From an uncultured Bacteroidales bacterium (GTDB taxonomy: Bacteria; Bacteroidota; Bacteroidia; Bacteroidales; Bacteroidaceae), in assembly GCA_945833885.1 (NCBI GenBank), contig CAMAFY010000001.1, positions 1 through 64,000 on the forward strand: a DNA stretch of 64,000 nucleotides, in the 5' to 3' direction. Position numbers and translations under genes: made by a program. Below, piece by piece: positions 43,575-52,685 of the stretch (position 1 is the first letter of the stretch; the number at the start of each line of letters is the position of its first letter). The notes beneath the pieces were generated by a model, which saw only the letters and a list, made by a program, of their open reading frames with translations, was not told the DNA's origin and ran no database searches.

Positions 43575-44351
43575 ATGAAGATACTTATCCTTGGCGCCGG
43601 CAAGATGGGAGCCTTCTTTGTCGATCTGCTGAGTTTCGACCACGAAACGGCCGTGATAGACATCGATCCGCGCCGTTTGCGCTTCATGTATAATACGCAA
43701 CGTTTCACATCTTACGATGAAATTGACGCTTTCGCACCCGAACTTGTCATCAATGCTGTGACGTTGAAGGCGACCAAGCAGATATTTTTGGAGGTCATCC
43801 CCCATCTTCCGAAGGACTGTATTCTTGCAGACATCGCGTCCGTGAAGACCGGATTGCAGGAGTTCTACGCCACAACAGGTATGCGTTACGTGTCGACACA
43901 CCCGATGTTCGGCCCCACATTCGCGAATCTTGGGAAACTTGCCGACGAGAATGCCATCATCATCACCGAGGGCGATTATATGGGACGCCTGTTCTTCCGT
44001 GACCTTTATTCCCGTCTTGGTCTCCACATTCACGAATGTTCCTTTGACGAGCACGATGAAACGATGGCGTATTCATTGAGCATCCCCTTCGTCAGCACGT
44101 TTGTCTTTTCGGCCGTCATGAGACGTCCCGACGCTCCGGGTACGACCTTCAAGCGTCATCTTGCAATAGCCAAAGGAGTGTTGGGTGAGGATGAGGGCTT
44201 GTTGAGGGAGATACTTTTCAATCCCCGGACGGCAGGACAGGTGGCAAACGTCGGAGAGCGTTTGCGAGAACTTGCTGACATCATCGAGCGGCGTGACGAG
44301 AAAGCGCTTGCGGATTTCCTGCAGGACATACGTCAAAGGGTGTTGGGATAA
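43575..44351 (+). CDS. tyrA: prephenate dehydrogenase
   Basis: A predicted 258-residue NAD(P)-dependent enzyme giving 4-hydroxyphenylpyruvate, the tyrosine branch. The Rossmann start is ILGAGKMGAFF. The active-site region is VSTHPMFGPTFANLGKLADENAI with the conserved H-P-M-F-G-P, and MAYSLSIPFVSTFVF lies in the dimer helix. There is no ACT domain, so feedback control is likely elsewhere, for instance at the DAHP synthase or the operon attenuator. The start MKILILGAG is set by the nucleotide-binding motif; an in-frame ATG 20 codons earlier adds an unlikely leader. Confidence 0.93.
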   Translation: MKILILGAGKMGAFFVDLLSFDHETAVIDIDPRRLRFMYNTQRFTSYDEIDAFAPELVINAVTLKATKQIFLEVIPHLPKDCILADIASVKTGLQEFYATTGMRYVSTHPMFGPTFANLGKLADENAIIITEGDYMGRLFFRDLYSRLGLHIHECSFDEHDETMAYSLSIPFVSTFVFSAVMRRPDAPGTTFKRHLAIAKGVLGEDEGLLREILFNPRTAGQVANVGERLRELADIIERRDEKALADFLQDIRQRVLG

Positions 44352-44515
44352 AGTGCGGAACTCGGTCGGAATATGCAGGCGGAACGGCATACGGCAGTCC
44401 AATGACACGCGGTGCGGACCATTTGTTGCCGTGCTTCGACCCTAAGAATTACTAAAGCGCTCATTACAAAACATTTGTAAAAAGGGATTTATAGCCGTAA
44501 TTATTTTATAAACAT

Positions 44516-44546
44516 TTGCCTGTATGGTTTGTTTGACGTAATTTTG
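44516..44546 (+). promoter_or_regulatory. Bacteroidota-type promoter for transketolase
   Basis: TTG at 44516-44518, a 20-bp spacer and TAATTTTG at 44539-44546 fit the consensus. The leader to the start at 44649 would be about 95 nt. Confidence 0.7.
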
Positions 44547-44648
44547 TGCGCAAATTGTCGGTGATTATCAGTAAGATAATTATCCTACCTGTTTCGTTTA
44601 TTCGCATTGACACTCACCGAAAGCCATAATAAAGCAATCATTTAAATA

Positions 44649-46664
44649 ATGAAATCCTCAATCCAGACCCTAAACTCTGCCGCAGATAACATCAGAATTC
44701 TTGCCTGCAGCATGGTAGAAAAGGCAAAGTCCGGACACCCCGGAGGTGCCATGGGCGGCGCTGACTTCATCAACGTCCTCTTCAGTGAATACCTGACATT
44801 CGACCCTGATGCACCGACATGGGAATGTCGTGACAGATTTTTCCTCGATCCCGGACACATGAGTCCGATGCTCTATTCGCAGTTGGCGCTCATCGGCCGT
44901 TATACCCTTGAGGATCTTCAGACTTTCCGTCAGTGGGGAACGGTATGTCCAGGACATCCTGAGAAGGATTTCACGCGAGGCATAGAAAACACTTCCGGAC
45001 CTCTTGGCCAGGGTCATACGTTTGCCGTAGGTGCGGCCATCGCTGCCAAGGCGATGTATGCGCGTACTGGCAACCCCGGATTCAAGAAAGAAAAGATTTA
45101 CGCCTATATTTCCGATGGCGGTGTTCAGGAGGAAATCAGTCAGGGTGCCGGTCGTATGGCTGGAACTTTGGGACTTGACAACCTTATCATGTTCTATGAC
45201 GCCAATGAAGTGCAACTCTCTACGATGACAAGTGAGGTAAGTTGCGAGGATACCGTCATGAAATACCGTTCGTGGAATTGGAATGTCCTCGAAATCAACG
45301 GTAATGATGCCGAGCAGATCCGTGCAGCACTTGACGCCGCATTGGAGGAACACAACCGTCCGACCCTCATTGTGGGTCACTGTGTTATGGGACTCGGTGC
45401 CCGTCAGGCCGATGGCTCATCGTACGAAGCGAACTGCAAGACCCATGGTGCGCCCCTTGGTGGTGACGCTTACCGCAACACCGTGCTGAATCTTGGCGGA
45501 AATCCTGACGACCCCTTTGTGGTCCGTCCGGAAGTAGCCGAGATGTATGCCGAACGTCTCAATGAACTTCGTGGAATTGTTGCCGAACGTCATGCTGAAG
45601 AAAAGGCGTGGGCTGAGGCAAATCCCGAGAAGGCCGAGAAGCAGAACTTCTGGTTCAGCGGAAAAGCACCCGAACTGCCCTGGAATGAAATCCAGCAGAA
45701 GAGTGGTGGTCCCACCCGTGCGGCAAGTTCCAATGTTCTGGCTATGCTTTCCGAACATTGTGAAAACATGATTGTAAGTTCCGCTGACCTTTCGAATTCC
45801 GACAAGACCGACGGCTTCCTGAAGCACTCCTATAATATTACACGCGACGACTTTGGCGGTGGATTCCTCCAGGCAGGTGTCAGCGAATTGACCATGGCTT
45901 GTGTGTGCATCGGTATAGCATTGCACGGAGGATTCTTCACGGCTATGGGTACATTCTTCGTGTTCTCCGACTATATGAAGCCTGCTATCCGTATGGCAGC
46001 ACTGATGCAGTTGCCCGTAAAGTTCGTCTGGAGTCACGACGCGTTCCGCGTTGGCGAGGACGGTCCTACGCACCAGCCTGTTGAACAGGAGGCACAACTG
46101 CGTCTGATGGAGAAACTCCACAATCACGCAGGCAGGTCTTCGATGCTCGTTCTGCGCCCTGCCGACGTTCATGACACCACCGTTTGCTGGCGTATGGCTA
46201 TGGAAAATGTGGACACTCCCACCGGATTGATCCTCAGTCGTCAGAACGTTAAGGACCTTCCTGCCGGAACTGTTTATGAAAGTTGGCGTGGAGGTTACAC
46301 CGCTCTGTCCTGTGAGAATCCGGATGTGGTGCTTGTCGCCAACGGTTCTGAGGTAAGCACGCTGGTGGACGCCGCAGCATTGCTGGCCGGTGACGGCATA
46401 AAGGCCCGTGTTGTCAGTGTTCCTTCAGAGCAGCGTTTCCGTGAACAGCCGCGTGAATATCAGGAAAGCCTGATTCCCCAGGGCGTCAAGGTGTTCGGTT
46501 TGACAGCCGGTCTTCCCGTAAATCTTGAAGGACTTTGCGGTAGCAATGGCAAGGTTTTCGGTCTCGATCACTTCGGTGCTTCTGCTCCATTCAACGTACT
46601 TGACGAGAAGTTTGGTTTCAATCCTACCAATATTTACAACGAAGTAAAGGCATTTCTGGCATAA
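44649..46664 (+). CDS. tkt: transketolase
   Basis: Predicted 671 residues, full length. This thiamine-diphosphate enzyme of the non-oxidative pentose phosphate pathway also yields erythrose-4-phosphate, a precursor for the DAHP synthase encoded upstream. Motifs: AKSGHPGGAMGGADF, GPLGQGHTFAVGAAIAAK, the ThDP/Mg motif SDGGVQEEISQGAG, DLSNSDKTDGF, the pyrimidine domain GTFFVFSDYMKPAIR and the phosphate-binding FRVGEDGPTHQPVEQ. Followed after 19 bp by rpiB, which acts in the same pathway, so the two form an operon. Confidence 0.97.
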   Translation: MKSSIQTLNSAADNIRILACSMVEKAKSGHPGGAMGGADFINVLFSEYLTFDPDAPTWECRDRFFLDPGHMSPMLYSQLALIGRYTLEDLQTFRQWGTVCPGHPEKDFTRGIENTSGPLGQGHTFAVGAAIAAKAMYARTGNPGFKKEKIYAYISDGGVQEEISQGAGRMAGTLGLDNLIMFYDANEVQLSTMTSEVSCEDTVMKYRSWNWNVLEINGNDAEQIRAALDAALEEHNRPTLIVGHCVMGLGARQADGSSYEANCKTHGAPLGGDAYRNTVLNLGGNPDDPFVVRPEVAEMYAERLNELRGIVAERHAEEKAWAEANPEKAEKQNFWFSGKAPELPWNEIQQKSGGPTRAASSNVLAMLSEHCENMIVSSADLSNSDKTDGFLKHSYNITRDDFGGGFLQAGVSELTMACVCIGIALHGGFFTAMGTFFVFSDYMKPAIRMAALMQLPVKFVWSHDAFRVGEDGPTHQPVEQEAQLRLMEKLHNHAGRSSMLVLRPADVHDTTVCWRMAMENVDTPTGLILSRQNVKDLPAGTVYESWRGGYTALSCENPDVVLVANGSEVSTLVDAAALLAGDGIKARVVSVPSEQRFREQPREYQESLIPQGVKVFGLTAGLPVNLEGLCGSNGKVFGLDHFGASAPFNVLDEKFGFNPTNIYNEVKAFLA

Positions 46665-46683
46665 CTTCAACAGTAACAGACCT

Positions 46684-47130
46684 ATGAAAATCGGATTAGC
46701 AAGTGACCATGCAGGTTATACGCTCAAGGAATATGTGAAGCAATATCTTACCGAAAACAATATTGAGTTCATTGATTACGGAACGCACTCCGAGGAATCG
46801 TGTGATTATCCCGACTTTGCGCATGCTCTTGCCGAAGGAATGGAGTGTGGTGAGTGCGAACAAGGCATTGCAGTCTGCGGTTCTGGAGAGGGTATATCGA
46901 TGACCCTTAACAAGCATGCCCACGTTCGTGCAGCCTTAGTATGGATGCCGGAAATCGGACGCCTTGCACGTCAGCATAACAACGCAAACGTGCTTGTAAT
47001 GCCCGGCAGGTTCATTGATAACAATATGGCGAAGCAAATAATGGACGAGTTCCTCAACACTTCTTTTGAAGGAGGACGTCACGAGCGCCGTGTTGCCAAG
47101 ATTCCCTGCATGAACCAACGAAAAGCCTGA
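46684..47130 (+). CDS. rpiB: ribose-5-phosphate isomerase B
   Basis: A predicted 148-residue enzyme interconverting ribose-5-phosphate and ribulose-5-phosphate. The RpiB/LacAB fold shows IGLASDHAGYTLKE at the start, DYGTHSEESCDYPDFA, and the active-site CGSGEGISMTLNK, where Cys is the catalytic base. ARQHNNANVLVMPGRFI is the conserved end. Lies 19 bp after tkt in the same orientation, matching a shared pentose phosphate role. Confidence 0.96.
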   Translation: MKIGLASDHAGYTLKEYVKQYLTENNIEFIDYGTHSEESCDYPDFAHALAEGMECGECEQGIAVCGSGEGISMTLNKHAHVRAALVWMPEIGRLARQHNNANVLVMPGRFIDNNMAKQIMDEFLNTSFEGGRHERRVAKIPCMNQRKA

Positions 47131-47262
47131 AAGAAACGGCCTTGAATGCTGTAGCAAAAAGCATTGGACTGTCAGAAACATTTGGGCGAAAACTTCGTCA
47201 CCCCCATAAGTCAATTCAAAAGGTAATGGCATTGTTTTTGTGAAAAATATGATGTCATTACT

Positions 47263-47292
47263 TTGCTAATCAAGCGAAAATCAGTAAATTTG
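47263..47292 (+). promoter_or_regulatory. Bacteroidota-type promoter for the HU gene
   Basis: TTG at 47263-47265, a 19-bp spacer and TAAATTTG at 47285-47292. A leader of about 260 nt would precede the HU start at 47556. The remainder of the gap 47131-47555 shows nothing else recognisable. Confidence 0.65.
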
Positions 47293-47555
47293 CCGCAAAT
47301 TTCGTAAAAGGACAGATGCCCTTTTTAGAATTCCCATGAACTTTTATAAGTTATCTTTTGGGAAATGGAATGCTGAACTGCTACCAAATTCGATTCACCC
47401 TTAAGGAGAATCGTGGTTCAAGGTTCTTTTCCTCATTCTTTTACCGCAAATGCTTTTCCTCTGATACCCATGAACTTCATGTTCCGAATGTTGTAAAAGA
47501 GGTTTCCAACAATGGAATCGTTTGAAAGCATCTGACTTCCTATTAAACAAAAACA

Positions 47556-47861
47556 ATGACAAAAGCAGATATCGTTAAGGAAATTGCCGAAAAGACTGGC
47601 ATTGACAGCAAAGTCGTTTTGCTGACCGTTGAAGCATTCATGTCAACAGTTAAGGACAGAATGGCTAATGAAGAAAACATTTATCTTCGTGGATTCGGCA
47701 GTTTTATCGTCAAGCAAAGAGCAGCAAAGACTGCACGCAACATTTCGCGTAATACAACTTTGATTATTCCTGCCCACAATATTCCTGCATTCAAACCTGC
47801 GAAAAGTTTCCTTGCAAAAGTCGCCGGTCAGGAGATTGAAGGCGAAGATGAGGAAGACTAA
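47556..47861 (+). CDS. HU-family nucleoid DNA-binding protein
   Basis: A predicted 101-residue protein that binds and bends DNA non-specifically. MTKADIVKEIAEKTGI, the GFGSFIVKQRAAKTARNIS turn and the beta-arm with IPAHNIPAFKPAKSFLAKV follow the HU/IHF pattern; Pro in the arm tip region is present. An acidic tail (EIEGEDEED) is added, as in many Bacteroidota HU proteins. A 29-residue basic ribosomal-type protein follows 41 bp downstream, so they are probably co-transcribed. Confidence 0.95.
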   Translation: MTKADIVKEIAEKTGIDSKVVLLTVEAFMSTVKDRMANEENIYLRGFGSFIVKQRAAKTARNISRNTTLIIPAHNIPAFKPAKSFLAKVAGQEIEGEDEED

Positions 47862-47902
47862 ACCCTACGAAACATATTAAGTCACTCAAATAATAAATCA
47901 CT

Positions 47903-47992
47903 ATGCCTAACGGAAAGAAAAAGAAAAGACATAAAATGTCTACGCACAAGCGTAAAAAGCGTCTGCGCAAGAATCGTCACAAAAGCAAATAA
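47903..47992 (+). CDS. 29-residue basic ribosomal-type protein (bS22/mS38-like)
   Basis: A 29-codon gene, too short for most gene finders. The product begins MPNGKKKKRHKM and ends RLRKNRHKSK; about 18 of 29 residues are Lys, Arg or His. The pattern K-K-x-R-H-K-M-S-x-H-K-x-K-K-R-L-R-K matches the AURKAIP1/COX24 domain, which is also the core of mitochondrial mS38 and mycobacterial bS22, small proteins bound deep in the small ribosomal subunit. Placement between HU and RNase G, with a terminator following at 48014-48075, supports a real gene. That assignment is by motif only. Confidence 0.85.
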   Translation: MPNGKKKKRHKMSTHKRKKRLRKNRHKSK

Positions 47993-48013
47993 CTAAGGTT
48001 TTGTGACACACAG

Positions 48014-48075
48014 AAAAAGTCAATAGCCAGCAAGTGTTCTCTGAAAGTTCGGAATCTTGCGGCTCTTGGCTTTTT
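48014..48075 (+). terminator. rho-independent terminator after HU and the small basic gene
   Basis: AAAAAGTCAATAGCCAGCAAG can pair with CTTGCGGCTCTTGGCTTTTT with a few mismatches around a 20-nt loop; the second arm ends in five T. It lies 22 bp after the small gene and 90 bp before the RNase G start. Confidence 0.65.
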
Positions 48076-48164
48076 GTGTATGGTGAAAATACCTTTTTTC
48101 ATCGTAAAAACTAATTGGCTTTTCACAACATTCGTTTGAAGAGCCGCAAACACACACACACGAC

Positions 48165-49745
48165 ATGACAAGCGAAGTTATTGTTGATGTTCAGAAAAGT
48201 GAAATCTCCATAGCGCTTCTCGAGGATAAAAAACTCGTGGAATTCCAAAAGGAGGGTCGGACGGAACAGTTTTCCGTCGGGAACATCTATCTGGCTCGGG
48301 TCAAGAAAACCATGCCGGGCCTAAACGCTTGCTTCGTCAATGTGGGTCATGAAAAGGATGCTTTTCTGCATTATCTTGACCTCGGAATCAAGTACAAGCA
48401 GTTTGAGCATTTCCTTTCAATCTATGCGGGCAGCGATAAAAAAGTCCTGCCTTTGCACCAACTGCCCAAGCAACCTGCGACAGAGAAGGACGGAAAAATA
48501 CAGAATACCGTCAAGAACGGAGACGAGGTTCTTGTACAAATTGTCAAAGAACCGATTTCCACAAAAGGGCCACGTCTCACATGTGAGATTACTTTTGCTG
48601 GTCGATTTCTCGTGCTGATACCCTTCTCGGATAAAGTAAATGTCAGCACAAAAATCAAATCTGACACCGAACGAGCACGATTAAAGCAAATTGTCACCAA
48701 ACTGAAACCCAAGGGATTTGGGGTTATTATCCGAACTGTTGCTGAAGGTAAACGTGAACCGGAGTTGAAACAGGAGATTGATATCCTTGTTCAACGATGG
48801 AACGACGTCGTAGACCGAGTAAAAAAGCGCAAGACACAGGATAAGGTTACGCTCGTTTATGAAGAAACCAGCCGCACAGTAGGACTGCTGCGCGACCTTT
48901 TCAACCCATCCTTCGAGGCGATTCATGTCAATGATCCAAAGGTTTATGAGGAGGTTCGCGAATATGTCAACCTTATTGCTCCGGAATGCCTTAATGTAGT
49001 TAAACTTTACCAGGGGAAAGTTCCTATCTTTGATAACTTCAATGTCACCAAGCAGATAAAAACTTCTCTCGGACGAATTGTTACCTACAACCATGGTGCC
49101 TATATGTATATTGAGCATACGGAGGCAATGCATGTGGTGGATATCAACTCGGGAAACCGTTCACGCTCAACCGATGGACAGGAAGTTAACGCTCTGGAAG
49201 TGAACCTTGCCTCTGCGGATGAACTGGCTCGCCAGTTGCGACTGCGGGATATGGGAGGCATCATTGTCGTGGACTTTATCGACATGCAGTTGCCTGAAAG
49301 CCGGCAAGCACTTTACGAAAGGGTGGTGGAAAACATGAAAAAGGATCGTGCAAAGCATAATATCCTTCCACTTTCCAAGTTCGGATTGATGCAGATTACC
49401 CGTCAACGTGTAAGACCCGTCATGGATATCAAGGTCGAGGAGACCTGTCCATCGTGCGGAGGTACGGGAACCATCAAGGCCAGCATCCTGTTTGTCGACA
49501 TACTCGAGGGCAAAATCAGAATGATGACCCGCGATATGGGAATGAAACGTTTCAGACTTCATGTGCATCCTTTTGTGGATGCTTATGTAAAACGTGGTTT
49601 CTTCAGTATCGCACGTCGTTGGAAGATGCATTATGGAATGCGGATTTCCATTATTCCTGACCAATCTCTGCCATTTCTTGGTTATAAGTTTATCAATGAA
49701 AGTGGCGAGGAAATTGATATGCGGGAAGAATGTGACAACCTATAA
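48165..49745 (+). CDS. rng: ribonuclease G/E family endoribonuclease
   Basis: A predicted 526-residue endonuclease cutting single-stranded A/U-rich RNA in rRNA maturation and mRNA decay. The N-terminal S1 domain (VGNIYLARVKKTMPGLNACFVNVG) is followed by the catalytic DNase I-like domain with HVVDINSGNRSR and IIVVDFIDM, whose Asp residues hold magnesium. The zinc-link motif is ETCPSCGGTGTIK. It ends soon after, without the long E. coli RNase E scaffold, so it is RNase G-like in length. It has its own strong terminator at 49867-49910. Confidence 0.95.
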   Translation: MTSEVIVDVQKSEISIALLEDKKLVEFQKEGRTEQFSVGNIYLARVKKTMPGLNACFVNVGHEKDAFLHYLDLGIKYKQFEHFLSIYAGSDKKVLPLHQLPKQPATEKDGKIQNTVKNGDEVLVQIVKEPISTKGPRLTCEITFAGRFLVLIPFSDKVNVSTKIKSDTERARLKQIVTKLKPKGFGVIIRTVAEGKREPELKQEIDILVQRWNDVVDRVKKRKTQDKVTLVYEETSRTVGLLRDLFNPSFEAIHVNDPKVYEEVREYVNLIAPECLNVVKLYQGKVPIFDNFNVTKQIKTSLGRIVTYNHGAYMYIEHTEAMHVVDINSGNRSRSTDGQEVNALEVNLASADELARQLRLRDMGGIIVVDFIDMQLPESRQALYERVVENMKKDRAKHNILPLSKFGLMQITRQRVRPVMDIKVEETCPSCGGTGTIKASILFVDILEGKIRMMTRDMGMKRFRLHVHPFVDAYVKRGFFSIARRWKMHYGMRISIIPDQSLPFLGYKFINESGEEIDMREECDNL

Positions 49746-49866
49746 TGGGTACGTTTCCGTATAGCATTCCGAAAAGGTTACGTATAGACCATTGACAATT
49801 ATCCTTTAAAAACGTCTTTCTCTGTTTTGAAACTGCAGTACTGACCTGCAAAGACTAAGCAAAAAG

Positions 49867-49910
49867 AAGCCTCAAAACACTCGATAAATTTAATCGGTGT
49901 TTTGAGGCTT
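49867..49910. terminator. strong hairpin terminator between rng and the GGGtGRT gene
   Basis: AAGCCTCAAAACAC pairs perfectly with GTGTTTTGAGGCTT, and part of the loop can also pair. It sits between two convergent genes, with T-rich ends on both strands, so it can stop transcription from both sides. The rest of the gap 49746-50100 is A/T rich with no gene. Confidence 0.85.
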
Positions 49911-50100
49911 TGTCGTTTAATGAAGGGGTAGGTTCTATCTAAATTTCGTTATTTTCCTTTTAATAATCTAATAGTCCATGATGTTATAAACGTTTTTATA
50001 ACAGGGATAAATAAAAAAATTGGAAAGAAACGATTCTTTTATAGAGCGAGAATGTCGATAGAACCTACCAAATGTATGCAATTTGTTTGCAGAATGCTGA

Positions 50101-51120
50101 TTACTTCTTGTTCAGTGCAAGGTCAACATTTACGGCACATGCTACAGAGCATCCTACCATAGGGTTGTTACCGATGCCAAGGAATCCCATCATCTCAACG
50201 TGTGCAGGAACAGAAGAGGAGCCTGCGAACTGAGCATCGCTATGCATACGTCCGAGAGTGTCGGTCATACCATAGGAGGCGGGACCTGCTGCCATGTTGT
50301 CGGGATGGAGGGTACGACCCGTACCGCCACCGGAGGCAACCGAGAAGTAGGGCTTTCCTGCATGGATGCGTTCCTTCTTGTATGTTCCTGCAACAGGGTG
50401 CTGGAAGCGGGTGGGGTTGGTGGAGTTTCCGGTGATGGAAACGTCAACGTCCTCTTTCCAAAGGATAGCAACGCCTTCGCGAACATCGTCAGCGCCATAG
50501 CAGTTTACAGCGGCGCGGGGGCCATTGCTGTATGCAGTGCGCTTAACTTCCTTCAACTCGCCGGTGAAGTAGTCGAACTGGGTCTGAACATAGGTGAAAC
50601 CATTGATGCGGCTGATGATCATTGCCGCATCCTTGCCGAGACCATTGAGGATACAACGGAGGGGCTTGTCAGCAGGCCTTGACTTGTTTGCCATCTGTGC
50701 AATCTTGATAGCGCCTTCTGCAGCAGCGAAAGACTCGTGTCCTGCAAGGAAAGCGAAGCACTTGGTTTCGGGAGAGAGCAGACGTGCTGCGAGTTCACCA
50801 TGGCCAATGCCTACCTTACGGTCGTCAGCAACAGAGCCGGGGATGCAGAATGCCTGAAGTCCTTCGCCAATATACTTTGCTGCTTCCACAGCATCCTTAG
50901 CCTGCTCCTTGAGTGCGATGGCGGTACCTACAACGTAGGCCCACTTTGCATTCTCAAAGCAAATCATCTGGGTTTCCTCACAAGTCATGTAAGGATCGAG
51001 ACCAGCCTTGTCACAAATTTCATTGGCTTCTTCAATCGAAGCGATACCGTGTGCGTTGAGACAAACAAGAATCTGCTTGATACGACGGTCCTGGGATTCA
51101 AATTTTACTTCACGAATCAT
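50101..51120 (-). CDS. GGGtGRT-family protein, unknown function
   Basis: A predicted 339-residue cytoplasmic protein named for its conserved motif SVASGGGTGRTLHPDNMA, here at about residues 275-292. Other conserved blocks are IPGSVADDRKVGIGHGELAARLLSPETKCFAFLAGHES in part (GIGHGELA and AGHES), ILNGLGKDAAMIISRING, and MGFLGIGNNPMVGCSVACAV at the C-terminus. Several Cys and Gly-rich loops suggest a nucleotide or metal site, but nothing is known to me. It follows the NifU-like scaffold gene by only 12 bp, and this pairing recurs across anaerobic bacteria as far as I recall, so the two probably act together. Confidence 0.85.
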   Translation of the reverse strand: MIREVKFESQDRRIKQILVCLNAHGIASIEEANEICDKAGLDPYMTCEETQMICFENAKWAYVVGTAIALKEQAKDAVEAAKYIGEGLQAFCIPGSVADDRKVGIGHGELAARLLSPETKCFAFLAGHESFAAAEGAIKIAQMANKSRPADKPLRCILNGLGKDAAMIISRINGFTYVQTQFDYFTGELKEVKRTAYSNGPRAAVNCYGADDVREGVAILWKEDVDVSITGNSTNPTRFQHPVAGTYKKERIHAGKPYFSVASGGGTGRTLHPDNMAAGPASYGMTDTLGRMHSDAQFAGSSSVPAHVEMMGFLGIGNNPMVGCSVACAVNVDLALNKK

Positions 51121-51132
51121 AGCTGTGTCTCC

Positions 51133-51834
51133 TTATTCTTTACGGGGGTCAATAAACTTAACTGCGCCGTCTTCTTCCTTTGTGCGGCCGTAGGTGCCGG
51201 TTACGCTCTTCAGAGCCTCATCGGCGGGAACGCCCTTCTTGACAGCGTCCATGAATTTACCCATGTGTACGAATTCGTATCCGCATACTTGGTCGTCAGC
51301 ATCAAGGTACATCTTTGTGATGTAGCCTTCTGTGAGTTGCAGATAACGCGAACCTTTCAGTTTGGTACCATAGAGAGTTCCGGTTTGGGAAATAAGACCC
51401 TTACCGAGGTCTTCAAGACCTGCACCGATGGTAAGACCGCCTTCTGAGAACGCACTCTGGGTACGGCCATAGACAATCTGAAGGAAGAGTTCGCGCATAG
51501 CGGTGTTGATTGCATCACAAACGAGGTCTGTGTTAAGTGCCTCGAGAATGGTTTTTCCAGGAAGAATCTCGCTGGCCATGGCTGCAGAATGGGTCATTCC
51601 GGAGCAACCAATGGTTTCAACGAGGCATTCTTCAATGACACCTTCCTTTACGTTCAGGGTGAGTTTGCAGGCACCCTGCTGGGGAGCACACCATCCAATG
51701 CCATGGGTAAGACCGGAGATGTCCTTGATTTCTTTTGCCTGAACCCACTTTCCTTCTTCAGGAATGGGAGCAGGACCATGGTTGGGGCCTTTGGCCACGC
51801 AACACATGTTTTGAACTTCGTGTGTGTACTGCAT
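51133..51834 (-). CDS. NifU-like iron-sulfur cluster scaffold protein
   Basis: Predicted 233 residues. The family's N-terminal part resembles NifU/IscU scaffolds, which build Fe-S clusters for delivery to enzymes. Cysteines occur in NMCCVAKG, GWCAPQQGAC and EECLVETIGCSGMTHSAAM, the last resembling the G-C-x-A/S region of IscU. The C-terminal half (about residues 130-233, LYGTKLKGSRYLQLTEGYIT) has no counterpart in IscU. First gene of a two-gene operon with the GGGtGRT gene; sulfur donor IscS/NifS is not in the window. Confidence 0.82.
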   Translation of the reverse strand: MQYTHEVQNMCCVAKGPNHGPAPIPEEGKWVQAKEIKDISGLTHGIGWCAPQQGACKLTLNVKEGVIEECLVETIGCSGMTHSAAMASEILPGKTILEALNTDLVCDAINTAMRELFLQIVYGRTQSAFSEGGLTIGAGLEDLGKGLISQTGTLYGTKLKGSRYLQLTEGYITKMYLDADDQVCGYEFVHMGKFMDAVKKGVPADEALKSVTGTYGRTKEEDGAVKFIDPRKE

Positions 51835-51891
51835 ATTTTACTTTTGATGTTTATAAAAAACTTTTGTCATTACAAAGGTATTTATCATGCG

Positions 51892-51922
51892 CAAAATTAC
51901 GCTTCGCCCACGAAACTGCCAA
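51892..51922 (-). promoter_or_regulatory. Bacteroidota-type promoter for the NifU-like/GGGtGRT operon
   Basis: On the minus strand TTG (51922-51920), a 20-bp spacer and TAATTTTG (51899-51892) match the consensus, about 58 bp before the start. A second -7-like box, TACCTTTG, lies closer at 51880-51873. Confidence 0.65.
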
Positions 51923-52303
51923 ATTATTTGTTGAAATTTTTGTACTTTTCGCAAAACTTTCGAAGTTTCTTTGATGTTTTTGTGAAAAACGAAAGGAAAA
52001 GTTTGTGGGTTTTGCAACTTTGATGTAACTTTGTCGTGCAAAAAATACGGGAAAAGTGGCATTTTTTGTCTAATTATCCCATGTTTTGAAGCAACCGGTT
52101 CCTTGGCATCACACGCGTATGTGTCGTCTCTTTGTTTGTCCTTTATGTTTTTACAGGCGGACTTATGAGGTCGGGTGAATGGCGTATTTGCATGATAATA
52201 AAGACGCATTTGAATTCAAACATTGGTTCTTATGTACATCATTATCGGCATTTCCAATGTTCAGACAGTCACTATACATATATATATTATTATATAGAAT
52301 GGC

Positions 52304-52337
52304 TTGAACAATAGAATGGCTTTAATAATTATATTTG
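52304..52337 (+). promoter_or_regulatory. candidate promoter for the exbB-tonB operon
   Basis: TTG at 52304-52306, a 23-bp spacer and TATATTTG at 52330-52337 in a very A/T-rich stretch. The leader would be about 350 nt. Nothing else in the 851-bp gap 51835-52685 is recognisable, apart from a repeated AGAATGGCTT at 52296 and 52314. Confidence 0.5.
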
Positions 52338-52685
52338 TTTATCTTGAACAAACATAAGCCTTATTTGACCTGATTTGTTAAATCTCCGTTCGTGAAAATC
52401 CAATGAAAATGATAAAAGGTTCAAAACAATCTGATGCGATATGCGAGGGTCAGTATAAGATTTTTATGAGTATCGATTACTTGATTCTGAATCGCGACGA
52501 TGTAATCCCGAGCGAAAGATGCAGATAAAACCGAGAATTGAATGGTGATGGTGTCTTGATGCGTTTCTATAATGCTTGCATTCGGAATGACAAATGTGAG
52601 TGTTTAGAAATGCGATTACTGTTCAACCTTTGAAAAACATTAGTAACTCAAATCCTTAATTACAAACCAATCAAAACTTTCACAC

